Positions 23,339-32,503 of a DNA stretch of 39,388 bases are shown here, piece after piece (position 1 is the first letter of the stretch; each line of letters starts with the position of its first letter). This DNA comes from DATHSY01 sp046729855 (lineage in GTDB: Bacteria > Actinomycetota > UBA4738 > HRBIN12): assembly GCA_046729855.1 (NCBI GenBank), contig JBKPHM010000065.1, positions 1 through 39,388 of the forward strand. Reading direction: 5' to 3'. The notes under the pieces are model-generated. The model worked only from the letters and a program-made list of their open reading frames with translations. It did no database searches and was not told where the DNA came from. A program made the position numbers and the translations under genes.

Positions 23339-24839
23339 ATGACACAGACTCCGCGAGAACGAGCGCCCCGACCGGCCGCCGGCCCGCTCGTGGTCTCGAA
23401 GGCGAACCCGCGCTACTTCGCGGTGGGGGGAGCCGACGGGCGACCGGTCTACCTGGCCGGCTCGCACATCTGGCACAACTTCCAGGACGGGATCGGGCCG
23501 GGCCAGGCCTGCACTGACCGACCTGACGCAATGGACTTCGACGAGTACCTCGACTTCCTCGAGGAGCGTGGCCACAACTTCATCCGCCTATGGCGATGGG
23601 AGCAGTTCCGGTCGTACACAGCGGCGGCCGACTACCACCTCTGCATGACGCCGCAACCCTGGGCCCGGACGGGCCCCGGTGAAGCCAGCGACGGGAAGCC
23701 CGAAGTTCGACCTCGACCGGTTCGACGAGACCTTCTTCGATCGGCTCCGCCGGCGCGTGATCGCCGCCGGCGAACGCGGGATGTACGTCGCGGTGATGCT
23801 GTTCGAGGGTTGGGGAATCCACCTGAGCACGGCCCCGCTCCACGTCGAGGGACACCCGTTCCACGCGATAAACAACGTGAGCGGGGTCGGGATCGAGTCG
23901 ATCCTGGACTACCAGGTCCTGCCGCTCGAGCCTCGCGTGAAGGAGCTCCAGGAGGTGTACATCCACCACATCGTCGACACGGTCCACGACCTGCCGAACG
24001 TGCTGTGGGAGGTCGCAAACGAATCCTCGGGGGGCGGCAGCGTCGATCTCGAGTTCGCGAAGTACCTCGGCCTGGATCAGGTGCCCGACTGGGGCGACTC
24101 GACCGAGTGGCAGTACTGGGTCATTGACACGGTGAAGCGTCACGAGGAGCGGATGGGTTACCCGCCGCACCCGATGGGCATGACGATGCAGTTCCCCGTT
24201 CGTGACCAGACGAAGGTGAACGAACCGCTCTTCGCCAGCCGTGCCGAGTGGATCTCGCCTGGGTTCGAGGAGCCGGGGTGGTTCCCGGGCAACCCCGAGA
24301 TCCCTGCCTCCGGATGGTTCGCGGATCCACCCGCCGGCGACGGACGGAAGGTCGTGATCGCCGACACCGATCATTTCGCGCCGGGCGGCGGGGATGCCCT
24401 CTGGGCGTGGAAGACCTTCCTCCGCGGCCACGGCCCGATCCTCATGGACTTCGGGATCATCGGCGGGGTGAACCCGCCGGATCCCAAGGCCGGCGGACCG
24501 ATGGCCTTTGAGGCCTTCGAGCCCGCCCGGTTCGCGATGGGCCACACGGTGCGCTTCGCGGAGCGAATTGGGCTGATCGATATGGAGCCTCGCGGCGATC
24601 TGAGTTCGACCCGTTATCTGCTCGCGGATCCGGGTGACGAGTACCTGGCTCTCCAGCCCGAGCAGGGCGCGGCGTTCACACTGACGCTCGAGCCGGGCCT
24701 GTATCAGCTGGAGTGGTTCGGCGTTGACGGCCGCGAGACGGCGGAGGCGGACGACGTGATCGTCGAGGAGCCCGGCCCCGTGCGCTTCGAGCCGCCGTTC
24801 GCCGGCGGCCCCGCCGTGGTGTATCTGAAGGCCAGGTGA
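23339..24839 (+). pseudogene. TIM-barrel glycoside hydrolase gene interrupted by a one-base insertion
   Basis: ATG at 23339 has GGGAGG six bases upstream. The first frame reads PLVVSKANPRYFAVGGADGR, PVYLAGSHIWHNFQDG, FDEYLDFLEERGHNFIRLWR and WARTGPGEASDGKP; the barrel then continues one base out with KFDLDRFDETFFDRLRRRVI. Removing one base near 23701 restores a 499-aa protein. Its features are those of clan GH-A (GH5/GH140-like, DUF4038-type) enzymes: a TIM barrel with a likely acid/base Glu in NVLWEVANESS, then a small C-terminal beta domain (YQLEWFGVDGRETAEADDVI to VVYLKAR) typical of the putative collagen-binding module. No signal peptide. Both parts are well preserved, so this is either a recent mutation or a sequencing error. 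The arginase-like gene overlaps its end by 4 nt. Confidence 0.82.
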
Positions 24840-25735
24840 GTCTGAGACGCATCGGCATGCTCGGCGTGCCGGCGAACTCGTCCGGGACGGCCGAAGGCGT
24901 GGCGCGCGCCCCCGAGGCGCTTCGCGAGGCCGGGTTGATCGATGCGCTCGGCGCTCTCGCCGACACCCGCGACCTCGGGGACGTGGCCCTTCCCGAGCCG
25001 TCGCCCGAGCGCGATCCCACCACGGGCCTCATCGATCCCTCTGGGTTTGCTGCCGTCGTGATGCGGGTCCGCGACGCGGTCGCGGCGATCCTCGACGAGG
25101 GGCGCTTCCCCCTCGCGATCGGCGGAGACTGCCCGCTCCTCCTCGGATGCGTGGCAGCGGCCCGAGCCCACGACGGCGCCGGGCTCCTGTTCGTTGACGG
25201 CCACGAGGACGGCTACACGCCGTCCGAATCGCCGACGGGCGAAGCGGCCGACATGGAGCTCGCCTTCGCGCTGGGGCTCGCGGATGCCTCCTGGTCGCCG
25301 GAGCTCGCGGCCGTGCTGCCGGTCGTGTCTGCGTCCGACGTCCGGATCCTCGGGGCGCGAGACGCCGGCGTACTAAGGTCGGAGGGCGTTCCCACGCTCG
25401 CGGACCGCGTCGCGATGGTCGACGGCGATCGACTGGTCGTGAACCCGGTGGGCGAGACGAGCAGGGCATGTTTCGGCCTCAGGCGGCCGTGGTGGTTCCA
25501 CCTCGATCTGGACGTGCTGTCCACCGAGGCGCTTCCGGCCGTCGATTACCCGCAGACGGGGGGCCTTGGATGGGACGACCTGTTGCGTGTCGCAACGACC
25601 GCGCTCGAGGGTGATCCGACCGGTTGGGACATCACGATCTACAACCCGGACCTCGACCCGGAGCGCGTCCACGCGCGACGGATCATCCGGTTCGTTGCGT
25701 CGGCGCTCGAGACGGTCGCCGACTCAACTCGCTGA
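24836..25735 (+). CDS. Arginase/agmatinase-fold protein with His-to-Cys change in the metal site
   Basis: 299 aa from GTG at 24836, overlapping the preceding stop (GTGA). The ureohydrolase fold is clear: LGVPANSSGTAEGVARAPEA, FPLAIGGDCPLLLG, LLFVDGHEDGYTPS, WWFHLDLDVLS. Of the two-metal ligands of arginases, D121, H123 and D125 (DGHED) and D224 and D226 (HLDLDVL) are present, but the GGDH histidine is cysteine (C99, GGDC). Some members of the superfamily carry GGDC, so this may be a subfamily trait; whether it still binds two Mn ions is unclear. Substrate unknown. Overlap with the glycosidase implies co-translation. Confidence 0.86.
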   Translation: MSLRRIGMLGVPANSSGTAEGVARAPEALREAGLIDALGALADTRDLGDVALPEPSPERDPTTGLIDPSGFAAVVMRVRDAVAAILDEGRFPLAIGGDCPLLLGCVAAARAHDGAGLLFVDGHEDGYTPSESPTGEAADMELAFALGLADASWSPELAAVLPVVSASDVRILGARDAGVLRSEGVPTLADRVAMVDGDRLVVNPVGETSRACFGLRRPWWFHLDLDVLSTEALPAVDYPQTGGLGWDDLLRVATTALEGDPTGWDITIYNPDLDPERVHARRIIRFVASALETVADSTR

Positions 25736-25830
25736 TCGCGAGGCCGGTCGCTGTCGAGGACCGGCGGGGAAGCGCCCTAGGGCTCGGGGGTAGGCTTCGG
25801 CGAGCGGCAGGTCTCGGAGGCAACGACGGC

Positions 25831-27219
25831 GTGACGGATCTCCGACGGGGTTTCGAGGGCGCGATCATCCTGCCGGACGAGGAGGGCTACGACGAGGCCC
25901 GTCGGGTCTGGAACGCGATGGTAGATCGGCGGCCCGCGATCGTCGCGCGGTGCGCGAACGCATCGGACGTCATACGCGCGATCCGTTTCGCGCGAGCGCA
26001 GGACCTGGAGATCGGCGTGCGTTGCGGCGGTCACAGCGTCCTCGGGCTCTGCGTCCCCGACGGTGGCCTGATGATCGACCTCACGCCGATGCGCTCCGTC
26101 CGCGTGGATCCGGACGCGCGCCGCGCACGGGTGCAGGGCGGAGCGCTGCTCGGCGACCTGGACCGCGCCACGCAGCGGTTCGGTCTCACCACGACGGCGG
26201 GCAACGTCTCCGACACGGGCGTCGGCGGCCTCACGCTCGGAGGCGGGATGGGATGGCTCGCTCGCCGGTGCGGTCTTGCCTGCGACAACGTCGTACGCTT
26301 CGAGATCGTCACCGCCGACGGCGAGATCGGTCACGCGAGCGAGTCGGAGAACGCGGATCTGTACTGGGCGCTCCGTGGCGGCGGTGGAAACTTCGGCGTC
26401 GTCATCGAGTTCGACTTCCGTCTGCACGATGTCGGGACCACGGCGCTGCTCGTCGATCGCTTCTATAAGTTGGACGAAGCCCCGACGGTCCTGGCGGGCT
26501 GGCGCGCCGCGATCGATGATGCGCCGAGGCAGGCGACGCTCAACGCCTGGGTCGGCGATGCCGGTCCGTGGCCGTTCCTGCCGAGAGATTCCTGGGGCCG
26601 GCCTATGGCCAGCGTCGGATACGTCTGGGTCGGCGATCCCGAGGTGGGTCGCCGGTTCACGTCGTTTCTGGGTGACCGCCCGCGGCCGATCGCGGAGCGT
26701 GTCGAAGAGCTCTCGTACCTCCAACTCCAGACCATGGACGACGAGCGCCAGCGCGAGCCGATGCGCCGCTACTGGAAGGGCCACTACCTCAGCGAGTTCG
26801 GAGGCGACGCGATCGAGGCCTTCCTGAGCCGAGGCGCGAACGGGGCAACGTCGAGCGACGGCCCGCTCGCGTACGCGGCTCTCCAGAGCTACGGCGGCGC
26901 GATCGCGGAAGTGGGGGACGAGGAGTCGGCGTTCGGTCATCGGGAGGCGCTCGCGGAGTTCGTCGCCGTGGCGTACTGGTCGGACGCCGCCGAGGATGAG
27001 ACGCGGATGACCGCGGCCCGGCGGTACGGGGCCGCGATCGAGCCGTTCGCGAGCGGGGTCTACGTCAACGACCTCGCCGACGAGGGGGACGACGGCATCC
27101 GCCGGGCCTACGGCGCCGACAAGTTTGCCCGGCTCACGGCGCTCAAGGACCGCTACGACCCCGAGAACGTGTTCCACCTCAACCACAACATCCGGCCGAG
27201 CGCGATGGCGTCCGGCTGA
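25831..27219 (+). CDS. BBE-type FAD-linked oxidoreductase
   Basis: 462 aa from GTG at 25831 with GGAGG ten bases upstream. The PCMH FAD-binding domain has PAIVARCANASDVIRAIRFA, then IGVRCGGHSVLGLCVPDGGL, where H68 is the residue that usually forms the covalent 8-alpha-histidyl-FAD bond. In the next motif, GNVSDTGVGGLTLGGGMGWL, the position of the second covalent cysteine of bicovalent enzymes is not cysteine, so one covalent link is expected. The C-terminus YDPENVFHLNHNI is the berberine-bridge-enzyme signature. Such enzymes oxidise alcohols, sugars or alkaloid-type substrates with O2. No export signal. A hairpin follows the stop codon. Confidence 0.9.
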   Translation: MTDLRRGFEGAIILPDEEGYDEARRVWNAMVDRRPAIVARCANASDVIRAIRFARAQDLEIGVRCGGHSVLGLCVPDGGLMIDLTPMRSVRVDPDARRARVQGGALLGDLDRATQRFGLTTTAGNVSDTGVGGLTLGGGMGWLARRCGLACDNVVRFEIVTADGEIGHASESENADLYWALRGGGGNFGVVIEFDFRLHDVGTTALLVDRFYKLDEAPTVLAGWRAAIDDAPRQATLNAWVGDAGPWPFLPRDSWGRPMASVGYVWVGDPEVGRRFTSFLGDRPRPIAERVEELSYLQLQTMDDERQREPMRRYWKGHYLSEFGGDAIEAFLSRGANGATSSDGPLAYAALQSYGGAIAEVGDEESAFGHREALAEFVAVAYWSDAAEDETRMTAARRYGAAIEPFASGVYVNDLADEGDDGIRRAYGADKFARLTALKDRYDPENVFHLNHNIRPSAMASG

Positions 27220-27242
27220 CCGCCGGAACGTTCCGCCGGTCA
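27217..27242 (+). terminator. Hairpin after the BBE-type gene
   Basis: The sequence from the stop codon TGA onward forms an almost perfect inverted repeat: TGACCGCCGGAACG against its complement with one mismatch, the loop being the central AACGTT. It lacks a T-tract (CGCGGGTTGTG follows), so termination would be of the T-less kind common in high-GC bacteria, or it may simply protect the 3' end. Confidence 0.5.
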
Positions 27243-27288
27243 CGCGGGTTGTGAAGGGTCGGATGTCACCAGCGACGCGTAGGCTCGG

Positions 27289-30153
27289 ATGATGAGGTGC
27301 GCGGTCTGCGGGGAGCCGCTCCCGGAGGGCGCCAGGTTCTGCCCGAACTGCGGCGCGGCCGTGGCGACCCCGCTCGCCACGGACGAGCGCAAGATCGTCA
27401 CGGTCCTGTTCGCCGACTTGGTCGACTCCACCGGGCTGGCGCGCCGTCTCGACGCGGAGCGCGCTCGCGAGATCCTGGGCCGATTCTTCGACGTTGCCAC
27501 CGAGGAGCTGCTGGCCCTCCGTGGGCGGCCCGAGAAGTTCATCGGCGATGCGGTCATGGCGGTCTTCGGCCTGCCGACGGTTGACGAGGACGACGCAGTT
27601 CGCGCCGTCCGCGCCGGGCTCGCTATCCGCGCGCGACTACGCCGGCTGTCGAACTCCCTCGGGCTCCCCGAGCCGCTCGAGGTCCGCGTTGGAGTCGAGT
27701 CCGGCGAGGCCGCAACGGGACTGGGGCCGGCAGGACAGCTCCTGGTGACCGGTCCCGTCGTAAACGCCGCAGCGCGGCTCCAAACCGCGGCCGATCCGGG
27801 CGAGGTGCTCGTCGGACAGACGGCGTTCGCGCTCACGGACACGGCCGTGACGTATGGCCGTCGGCGCGACGTCGCAGCGAAGGGGTTCGACGGCGATCTC
27901 GCGGCGTTCCCGGCGACGGGCCTCTCGACCCGATCCAGACGAAGGACCATCCCGTTCGTCGGCCGGGGGAGCGAGCTGACCATCGTCCGGGAGAGCCTCG
28001 CCCGGGTGTCGAGCACGGGGCGACCGACCCTCGCCACGGTGGTCGGGGAGCCCGGGATCGGCAAGTCGCGCCTGGCCGACGAGCTCGTCGCGGGGCTCGG
28101 CGACGACGTGACGGTCGGCCGCGGCCTCGCCCGTGCCTTCTCCGACACCGCGACGTTCGCACCGGCTGCCGCGATCGTCGGCGACCTCGCGGGCGTTGAC
28201 GAACGCGACGCCCCCGAGGCGATCCGGCGCCGACTGCAGGAGCTCGTGGCGGGGTTCGGGGACCGGTCCGTCGCGGATCGCGTCGTGGAGCGGCTCTCGT
28301 TGCTGTTCGGCTCGGCGGAGCGTCCCGCGGCATCGAGCTTCGTCCAGGCGGTGCAGACGGGCGTCGTCGGGCTGATCGAGGAGCTCGCGCGCGACCGGAC
28401 GTTCGTTCTCGTGTTCGAGGACGCACACCGGCTCAAACCGGCCATGCTGGACCTGATCGAGCGCCTCGCGGCGGCGTCGCGGAGCGGTCCGAATCGGTCG
28501 TTGCTCGTGGTGCTCGCCCGTCCCGAGCTGCTCGAGCTGCGCCCGACCTGGTCATCCAACGCCGCGAACGCGGTAACGATCCGGCTCGATCCGCTCTCGC
28601 TCGAGGAATCGATCGAGCTGGTTCAGCAGGCCTCGACCGGGCGTGTGGATGACGAGGAGGCCACCCAGATCGCGATCCGCGCGGGAGGCAATCCCTTCTT
28701 CATCGTAGAGACGACCGGGATGTTGATCCCCGAGGCCGGCCGCTCGCCGTCGCCGGCCGCGACCGTTCCGCCCACCGTCCAGGCCGTGGTGGCGGCGCGG
28801 CTCGATGCGCTGCCGCCCAGGCTGCGTGAGCTCGCGCGACACGCTTCCACCTTCTTCGTGTCCTTCGACCTCGACGAGCTGCTGGTGGTCGAGCCGGACG
28901 CAACCACGGACGAGATCCGCCAGCTCGAGGAGGCCGAGATCCTCGTCCGTGAAGAAGGCCATCGCGCGTCCCTTCGCTGGCGCGTCCGCCACTCGACCGT
29001 GAAGGATGTGGCATATGCGAGCCTCCCCAAGCGGGAGCGCGTGCGCCTCCATCAGCTCGTCGCGGATCGCCTCCTTGAGATCGGACACCCGTCGTGGGCG
29101 GCCGACCACCTGCATCTGGCGGCGGTCGCGTCGCTGGACCTCGACCCAGACGACCGGAGGGTGGCCGACCGGGCCGTCGATGCGCTGCTGGCCGCCGGCG
29201 ATCGGGCACGTCGCCGGATGGAGAGCCGGTCCGCGATCGATTACTACGAGCGGTGTCTTTCGTTGAGCGGGCCGCAGGACCGCTGGGGCGTTCCCCAGGC
29301 GCGAGCGCTCGCCGGCATGAGTGAGGCGTACTACTGGCTCGGCGAGTACCAGCCGGCGACGGAACGGGCCGAGCACGCGGTCGCGCTCGGCACGGCGCTC
29401 GACGATCCGTTCACGCTGGCCCTCGCGCTGCGGTTCCTGGGGGACATCGCGCTCAACATCGAGGGCGACGTCGACAAGGCGGAGGAGCTCCTGGATCGCT
29501 CGCTCGGCGCGGCGGAGGTGCTCGACGACCCGTGGGCGATCGTGCGCACCCTGCTGTTCGCCGGCTGGGTTCCGTCGACGCGGCAGGAATACGGCCAGGC
29601 GGAGGAGATCTGGCGCCGCGCGCTCGAGGTCGCCGACCCCGAGGACGGGTGGGCGCGCGCGCGGGCCCTCAACTCGCTCTCCATCGTCACGATGGACCAG
29701 CAGGCGGCTCTGCGACTGAGCGAGGAGGCCACGGCCGTCGCCGAGCGGATTGGCGACCCCTTCAGCGTGGCGATGACCAGCGTGCAGCGGGCCCGGAACC
29801 TCGAGTACCTCGGCCGTTTCGAGGAGGCGCTCGCCTGCCTCGAGCCCGCGATCGCGACGTTCGAGGACCTGGGCGCCAGGTGGGAACTCGCCGACGCCAC
29901 CGCCGAACGGGGTGACGCGCGGCGCGAGCTCGGTGAGCTGGACGCCTCCGAGGACGATCTACGTCGAGCGCTCCGGATCTCCGAGGAACTCGGCGAGCGT
30001 CAGCTCGGGAGTTGGCTGTGGAGGTCGCTCGCGAAGGTCTCGGAGAGGCGGGGCGACGAGCGCCAGGCGGAGGAACGGCGGCGCCGGTCTCGCGAGGCCG
30101 ATGAGTGGCGAACCCGCGCCTTACGCGATCGCGCCCCAGCCGAAAGGCGCTGA
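27289..30153 (+). CDS. Zinc-ribbon/adenylate cyclase/AAA ATPase/TPR protein
   Basis: 954 aa. Order: zinc ribbon CxxC...CxxC (C4, C7, C18, C21); class III cyclase domain (about 35-215) with FADLVDST (D43), EKFIGDAVMAVF (K83, D87) and VVNAAARLQTAADPGEVLVG; AAA ATPase (about 235-480) with Walker A VVGEPGIGKSRLADEL near 253 and Walker B VLVFEDAHRL; then an alpha-helical TPR-like tail to about 935 with repeats such as FTLALALRFLGDIALNIEGD and PFSVAMTSVQRARNLEYLGR. The position that usually selects adenine with Asp or Thr is not obvious, so nucleotide preference is uncertain. This is the common actinobacterial LuxR-less multidomain cyclase. Tandem ATG codons begin at 27289; the ribosome site is weak. 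Confidence 0.9.
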   Translation: MMRCAVCGEPLPEGARFCPNCGAAVATPLATDERKIVTVLFADLVDSTGLARRLDAERAREILGRFFDVATEELLALRGRPEKFIGDAVMAVFGLPTVDEDDAVRAVRAGLAIRARLRRLSNSLGLPEPLEVRVGVESGEAATGLGPAGQLLVTGPVVNAAARLQTAADPGEVLVGQTAFALTDTAVTYGRRRDVAAKGFDGDLAAFPATGLSTRSRRRTIPFVGRGSELTIVRESLARVSSTGRPTLATVVGEPGIGKSRLADELVAGLGDDVTVGRGLARAFSDTATFAPAAAIVGDLAGVDERDAPEAIRRRLQELVAGFGDRSVADRVVERLSLLFGSAERPAASSFVQAVQTGVVGLIEELARDRTFVLVFEDAHRLKPAMLDLIERLAAASRSGPNRSLLVVLARPELLELRPTWSSNAANAVTIRLDPLSLEESIELVQQASTGRVDDEEATQIAIRAGGNPFFIVETTGMLIPEAGRSPSPAATVPPTVQAVVAARLDALPPRLRELARHASTFFVSFDLDELLVVEPDATTDEIRQLEEAEILVREEGHRASLRWRVRHSTVKDVAYASLPKRERVRLHQLVADRLLEIGHPSWAADHLHLAAVASLDLDPDDRRVADRAVDALLAAGDRARRRMESRSAIDYYERCLSLSGPQDRWGVPQARALAGMSEAYYWLGEYQPATERAEHAVALGTALDDPFTLALALRFLGDIALNIEGDVDKAEELLDRSLGAAEVLDDPWAIVRTLLFAGWVPSTRQEYGQAEEIWRRALEVADPEDGWARARALNSLSIVTMDQQAALRLSEEATAVAERIGDPFSVAMTSVQRARNLEYLGRFEEALACLEPAIATFEDLGARWELADATAERGDARRELGELDASEDDLRRALRISEELGERQLGSWLWRSLAKVSERRGDERQAEERRRRSREADEWRTRALRDRAPAERR

Positions 30154-30224
30154 ACGCCTCGAGTCGCGAGGCGGAGGCCATGCTCGTTAGCCTACGGCCC
30201 ACGCCACGGGGAGGTGCTCGGCCC

Positions 30225-30692
30225 ATGCCGCTGAAGGGAAAGGATCTGGAGGCGTTTCTTCAGGAGTCGCACCTGGCGCACTTCGCAACCGTCGGTCCAG
30301 ACGGGAAGCCGAGGGTGAGACCGCTCTGGTTCTGCTTCGCTGAGGGGGCGCTGTGGTTCACGACCCGGCTCGAGGCACGCCGAACGGGCGCGGACGTCGT
30401 CGCGGGGTCGACGGTCACGGTCTCGATCGCGAGCGAGACGCGTCCGTACCGCGCCGTCCTTGCGCACGGAACGCCCGAGGTGTGGAGGACGGACACGAGA
30501 CGGTGGCTCGAGCGGATCGCGAACCGCTATGGGGAGGCCGAGGGAAGGCGATGGGTCTCCGGTGCGCTCAAGGAGCCGGACCGGGTGGTGCTCCGGCTTG
30601 TCCCCGAAACGGTTGTGGCCTGGCACTACGGCACGGGTGACTACACCCGCATGCAAAAAGGCGAGTCGCTGCGCGTGACGCTCCCGCGGTGA
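30225..30692 (+). CDS. Pyridoxamine 5'-phosphate oxidase-fold (split-barrel) protein
   Basis: 155 aa. ATG at 30225 with GGGGAGGTG nine bases upstream; the open frame extends further upstream without a signal for an earlier start. The split barrel is visible: LEAFLQESHLAHFATVGPDG then KPRVRPLWFCFAEGALWFTT, VSIASETRPYRAVLAHGTPE and VLRLVPETVVAWHYGTGDYT. These proteins bind FMN, F420 or haem and often reduce or degrade small compounds. The cofactor is not clear. 71 nt after the cyclase/ATPase gene. Confidence 0.84.
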   Translation: MPLKGKDLEAFLQESHLAHFATVGPDGKPRVRPLWFCFAEGALWFTTRLEARRTGADVVAGSTVTVSIASETRPYRAVLAHGTPEVWRTDTRRWLERIANRYGEAEGRRWVSGALKEPDRVVLRLVPETVVAWHYGTGDYTRMQKGESLRVTLPR

Positions 30693-30725
30693 AACGCGAC
30701 GTGTCATACGCTCGCCGTTGACGCA

Positions 30726-31949
30726 ATGAGCAGCGCATCGACGCTCCGCCGACTCTGGCAGCCTCCGGCACGGTTCGAGGACCGAGCGACAGACCGCCGG
30801 GTGACGTTCCTCGAGCTGTTCTTCGACCTCGTCTTCGTCGTCGTGATCTCGCAGCTCGGGGAGCGGCTCGCCCAGCACCCGACGTGGAGCGGCGTCGGGT
30901 GGTTCGTCTTCCTCTTCTACGCGGTCTGGTCATCGTGGAACAACGGCACGCAGTACTACGACCTCCATGGCACCGACGACGTCAGCGCTCGCGTGTTCAC
31001 GTTCGGGCAGATGCTGGCCGTGGCGGTGATGGCGGCGTTCATCGCGCAGGTGCCGGGCGCCGGCTCGACGGGGTTCGCGTTGGCCTACGCGGCGAACACG
31101 CTCGTGCTCGTGATCCTGTGGTTCCGCACAGGGCTCCACGATCCCTCGCACCGCCCGGCCTCGGTGCCGTACTCGATCGCGTACCTAATCGCTGTCGCGC
31201 TCTTCGCGGGCAGCGCGCTCGTCGATGGACCCGCTCGATATTGGCTCTGGGGGATCGCGCTCGCGAGCGAGCTGGCCGGTCTGCTGATCGCGTTCCGGCG
31301 GTGGACGCCGCCCGCGAGCCAGGGCGGGGAGGCCGTGATAGCCACCACTCCGTCGTTGATCGAGCGGCTCGGGCTGTTCGTGATCATCGTCCTCGGCGAG
31401 GTGATCGTGGGAGCGGTCAACGGCATGGCGGAGGTCGCGCCGCTCACGTTCGACGAGGTCGTGATCGGGCTGCTCGGCGTGCTGGTCGCGATCGGCCTGT
31501 GGTGGATCTACTTCGACCTCGTGTCCCACGGAGCCCCGGTCTCGCGGACGACCCAGTTATGGCTGTACCTCCACCTGCCGCTCGTGATCGCCATCGCGGC
31601 CGGCGGGGCCGGCGTCCTCAACACCGTCGAGCACGCCGGCGATGCGTTGCCCGATGCGGTGCGGTGGCTCCTCGTCGGTTCGTTGGCCGTCGCGCTCGTG
31701 AGCGTCGTCGTGATCGCTCGGACGCTCGAGACCCACCGTCGCCTCTCTGATGTATACCGGCCGGCCGAAATGGCGCTGCTGGCATCGGCACTCCTCTGTC
31801 TCGTCGTCGGGCTGACGGACTGGGGAGCGAAGGCCAGCCTCACGGCGTTGGTCGTGCTCCTGCTCGCGCCGGTGGCGGCTGGACTGTACGTGTGGCTGAA
31901 ACGGACAGAGCCGCGCACGATGCGTGAAGCGTCTCAGCAAAACTCATAG
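30726..31949 (+). CDS. ltrA: Low temperature requirement protein A (LtrA) family membrane protein
   Basis: 407 aa, about 10 membrane helices. Hallmarks of the family are VTFLELFFDLVFVVVISQLG in helix 1 (LELFFDLVFV) and LIERLGLFVIIVLGEVIVGA in the middle (ERLGLFVIIVLGE). Other helices: WFVFLFYAVWSSWNNGTQYY, FALAYAANTLVLVILWFRTG, and LLASALLCLVVGLTDWGAKA. LtrA was named from a Listeria cold-growth mutant; its molecular function is unknown. The 3' end overlaps the convergent gene at 31934 by 16 nt. The ATG at 30726 lacks a strong Shine-Dalgarno. Symbol by family. Confidence 0.9.
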   Translation: MSSASTLRRLWQPPARFEDRATDRRVTFLELFFDLVFVVVISQLGERLAQHPTWSGVGWFVFLFYAVWSSWNNGTQYYDLHGTDDVSARVFTFGQMLAVAVMAAFIAQVPGAGSTGFALAYAANTLVLVILWFRTGLHDPSHRPASVPYSIAYLIAVALFAGSALVDGPARYWLWGIALASELAGLLIAFRRWTPPASQGGEAVIATTPSLIERLGLFVIIVLGEVIVGAVNGMAEVAPLTFDEVVIGLLGVLVAIGLWWIYFDLVSHGAPVSRTTQLWLYLHLPLVIAIAAGGAGVLNTVEHAGDALPDAVRWLLVGSLAVALVSVVVIARTLETHRRLSDVYRPAEMALLASALLCLVVGLTDWGAKASLTALVVLLLAPVAAGLYVWLKRTEPRTMREASQQNS

Positions 31950-32503
31950 GGCCACGCCTCCAGCTGAACGACATCGCCGTCGACGACCTTGGCCATTAGG
32001 TAGGCGCCGTCGGCGGCCGTCCTTAGGCGGTAGTGCGTGTGCCCCGCGTGCGTCTCGGGCTCGGAGCGAGGATAGAGGCGTCGAAGTCGACGCTCGCTGT
32101 TCCCGACCCGCAGCCCCTTGCGGGTATGCATCGTCAGGTCGCCGTGCTCGGCGCTCGTGATGGTCCGGGCCCGGACGAATATCGCCTGTACGATCCTCGG
32201 AGCCGCACGGGTCGAATACACCCGGAGCTTCCCATCCCAACCGGCCCTGATCACCCGCTCGCAGCCGACCCGGACGGTCGTCCGGTGAGTTGGATCGCCG
32301 AACCACGCACGCAGGTCGCGCATCCTCGTCTCGCCCCGGACGATCGGGCCCGCTCGGTTGGGACTCATCAGATCGTGTCGATGTGCCTGCGCCGGCGCTG
32401 CACCGATGCCGGTGACCCACAACGTCGTCGCGGCCACCGCCCATAGTAGGCGCGCGGTCCAGCCGGTCCGATCCGACCTTCGGGGTGTGGGCTTGCTTCG
32501 CAC
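31934..32503 (-). CDS. Secreted protein of unknown function
   Basis: 189 aa from GTG at 32503 with AAGGAGA seven bases upstream. An N-terminal signal peptide (basic MRSKPTPRRSDRTG, then WTARLLWAVAATTLWVTGIG and AAPAQAHRHD with a likely cut at AQA-H) points to export. The mature part contains RMRDLRAWFGDPTHRTTVRV, GCERVIRAGWDGKLRVYST, LTMHTRKGLRVGNSERRLRR, LYPRSEPETHAGHTHYRL and ends GDVVQLEAWPYEFC. Cysteines are few (GCERV and the terminal one), so a single disulfide is possible. The GLRVGNSERRLRRLYP motif is of the type seen in secreted proteins with SmpA/OmlA- or DUF-like domains. Its end overlaps ltrA. Confidence 0.78.
   Translation of the reverse strand: MRSKPTPRRSDRTGWTARLLWAVAATTLWVTGIGAAPAQAHRHDLMSPNRAGPIVRGETRMRDLRAWFGDPTHRTTVRVGCERVIRAGWDGKLRVYSTRAAPRIVQAIFVRARTITSAEHGDLTMHTRKGLRVGNSERRLRRLYPRSEPETHAGHTHYRLRTAADGAYLMAKVVDGDVVQLEAWPYEFC

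Noticed and set aside
23339..24839. Programmed frameshift as the reason for the split glycosidase.
   Set aside because: No slippery heptamer or downstream structure is visible at about 23701; a plain one-base insertion is simpler.
25777..27243. Open frame of 488 codons on the minus strand.
   Set aside because: It is the antisense of the BBE-type gene at 25831, which has clear motifs; no ribosome site or family match is visible.
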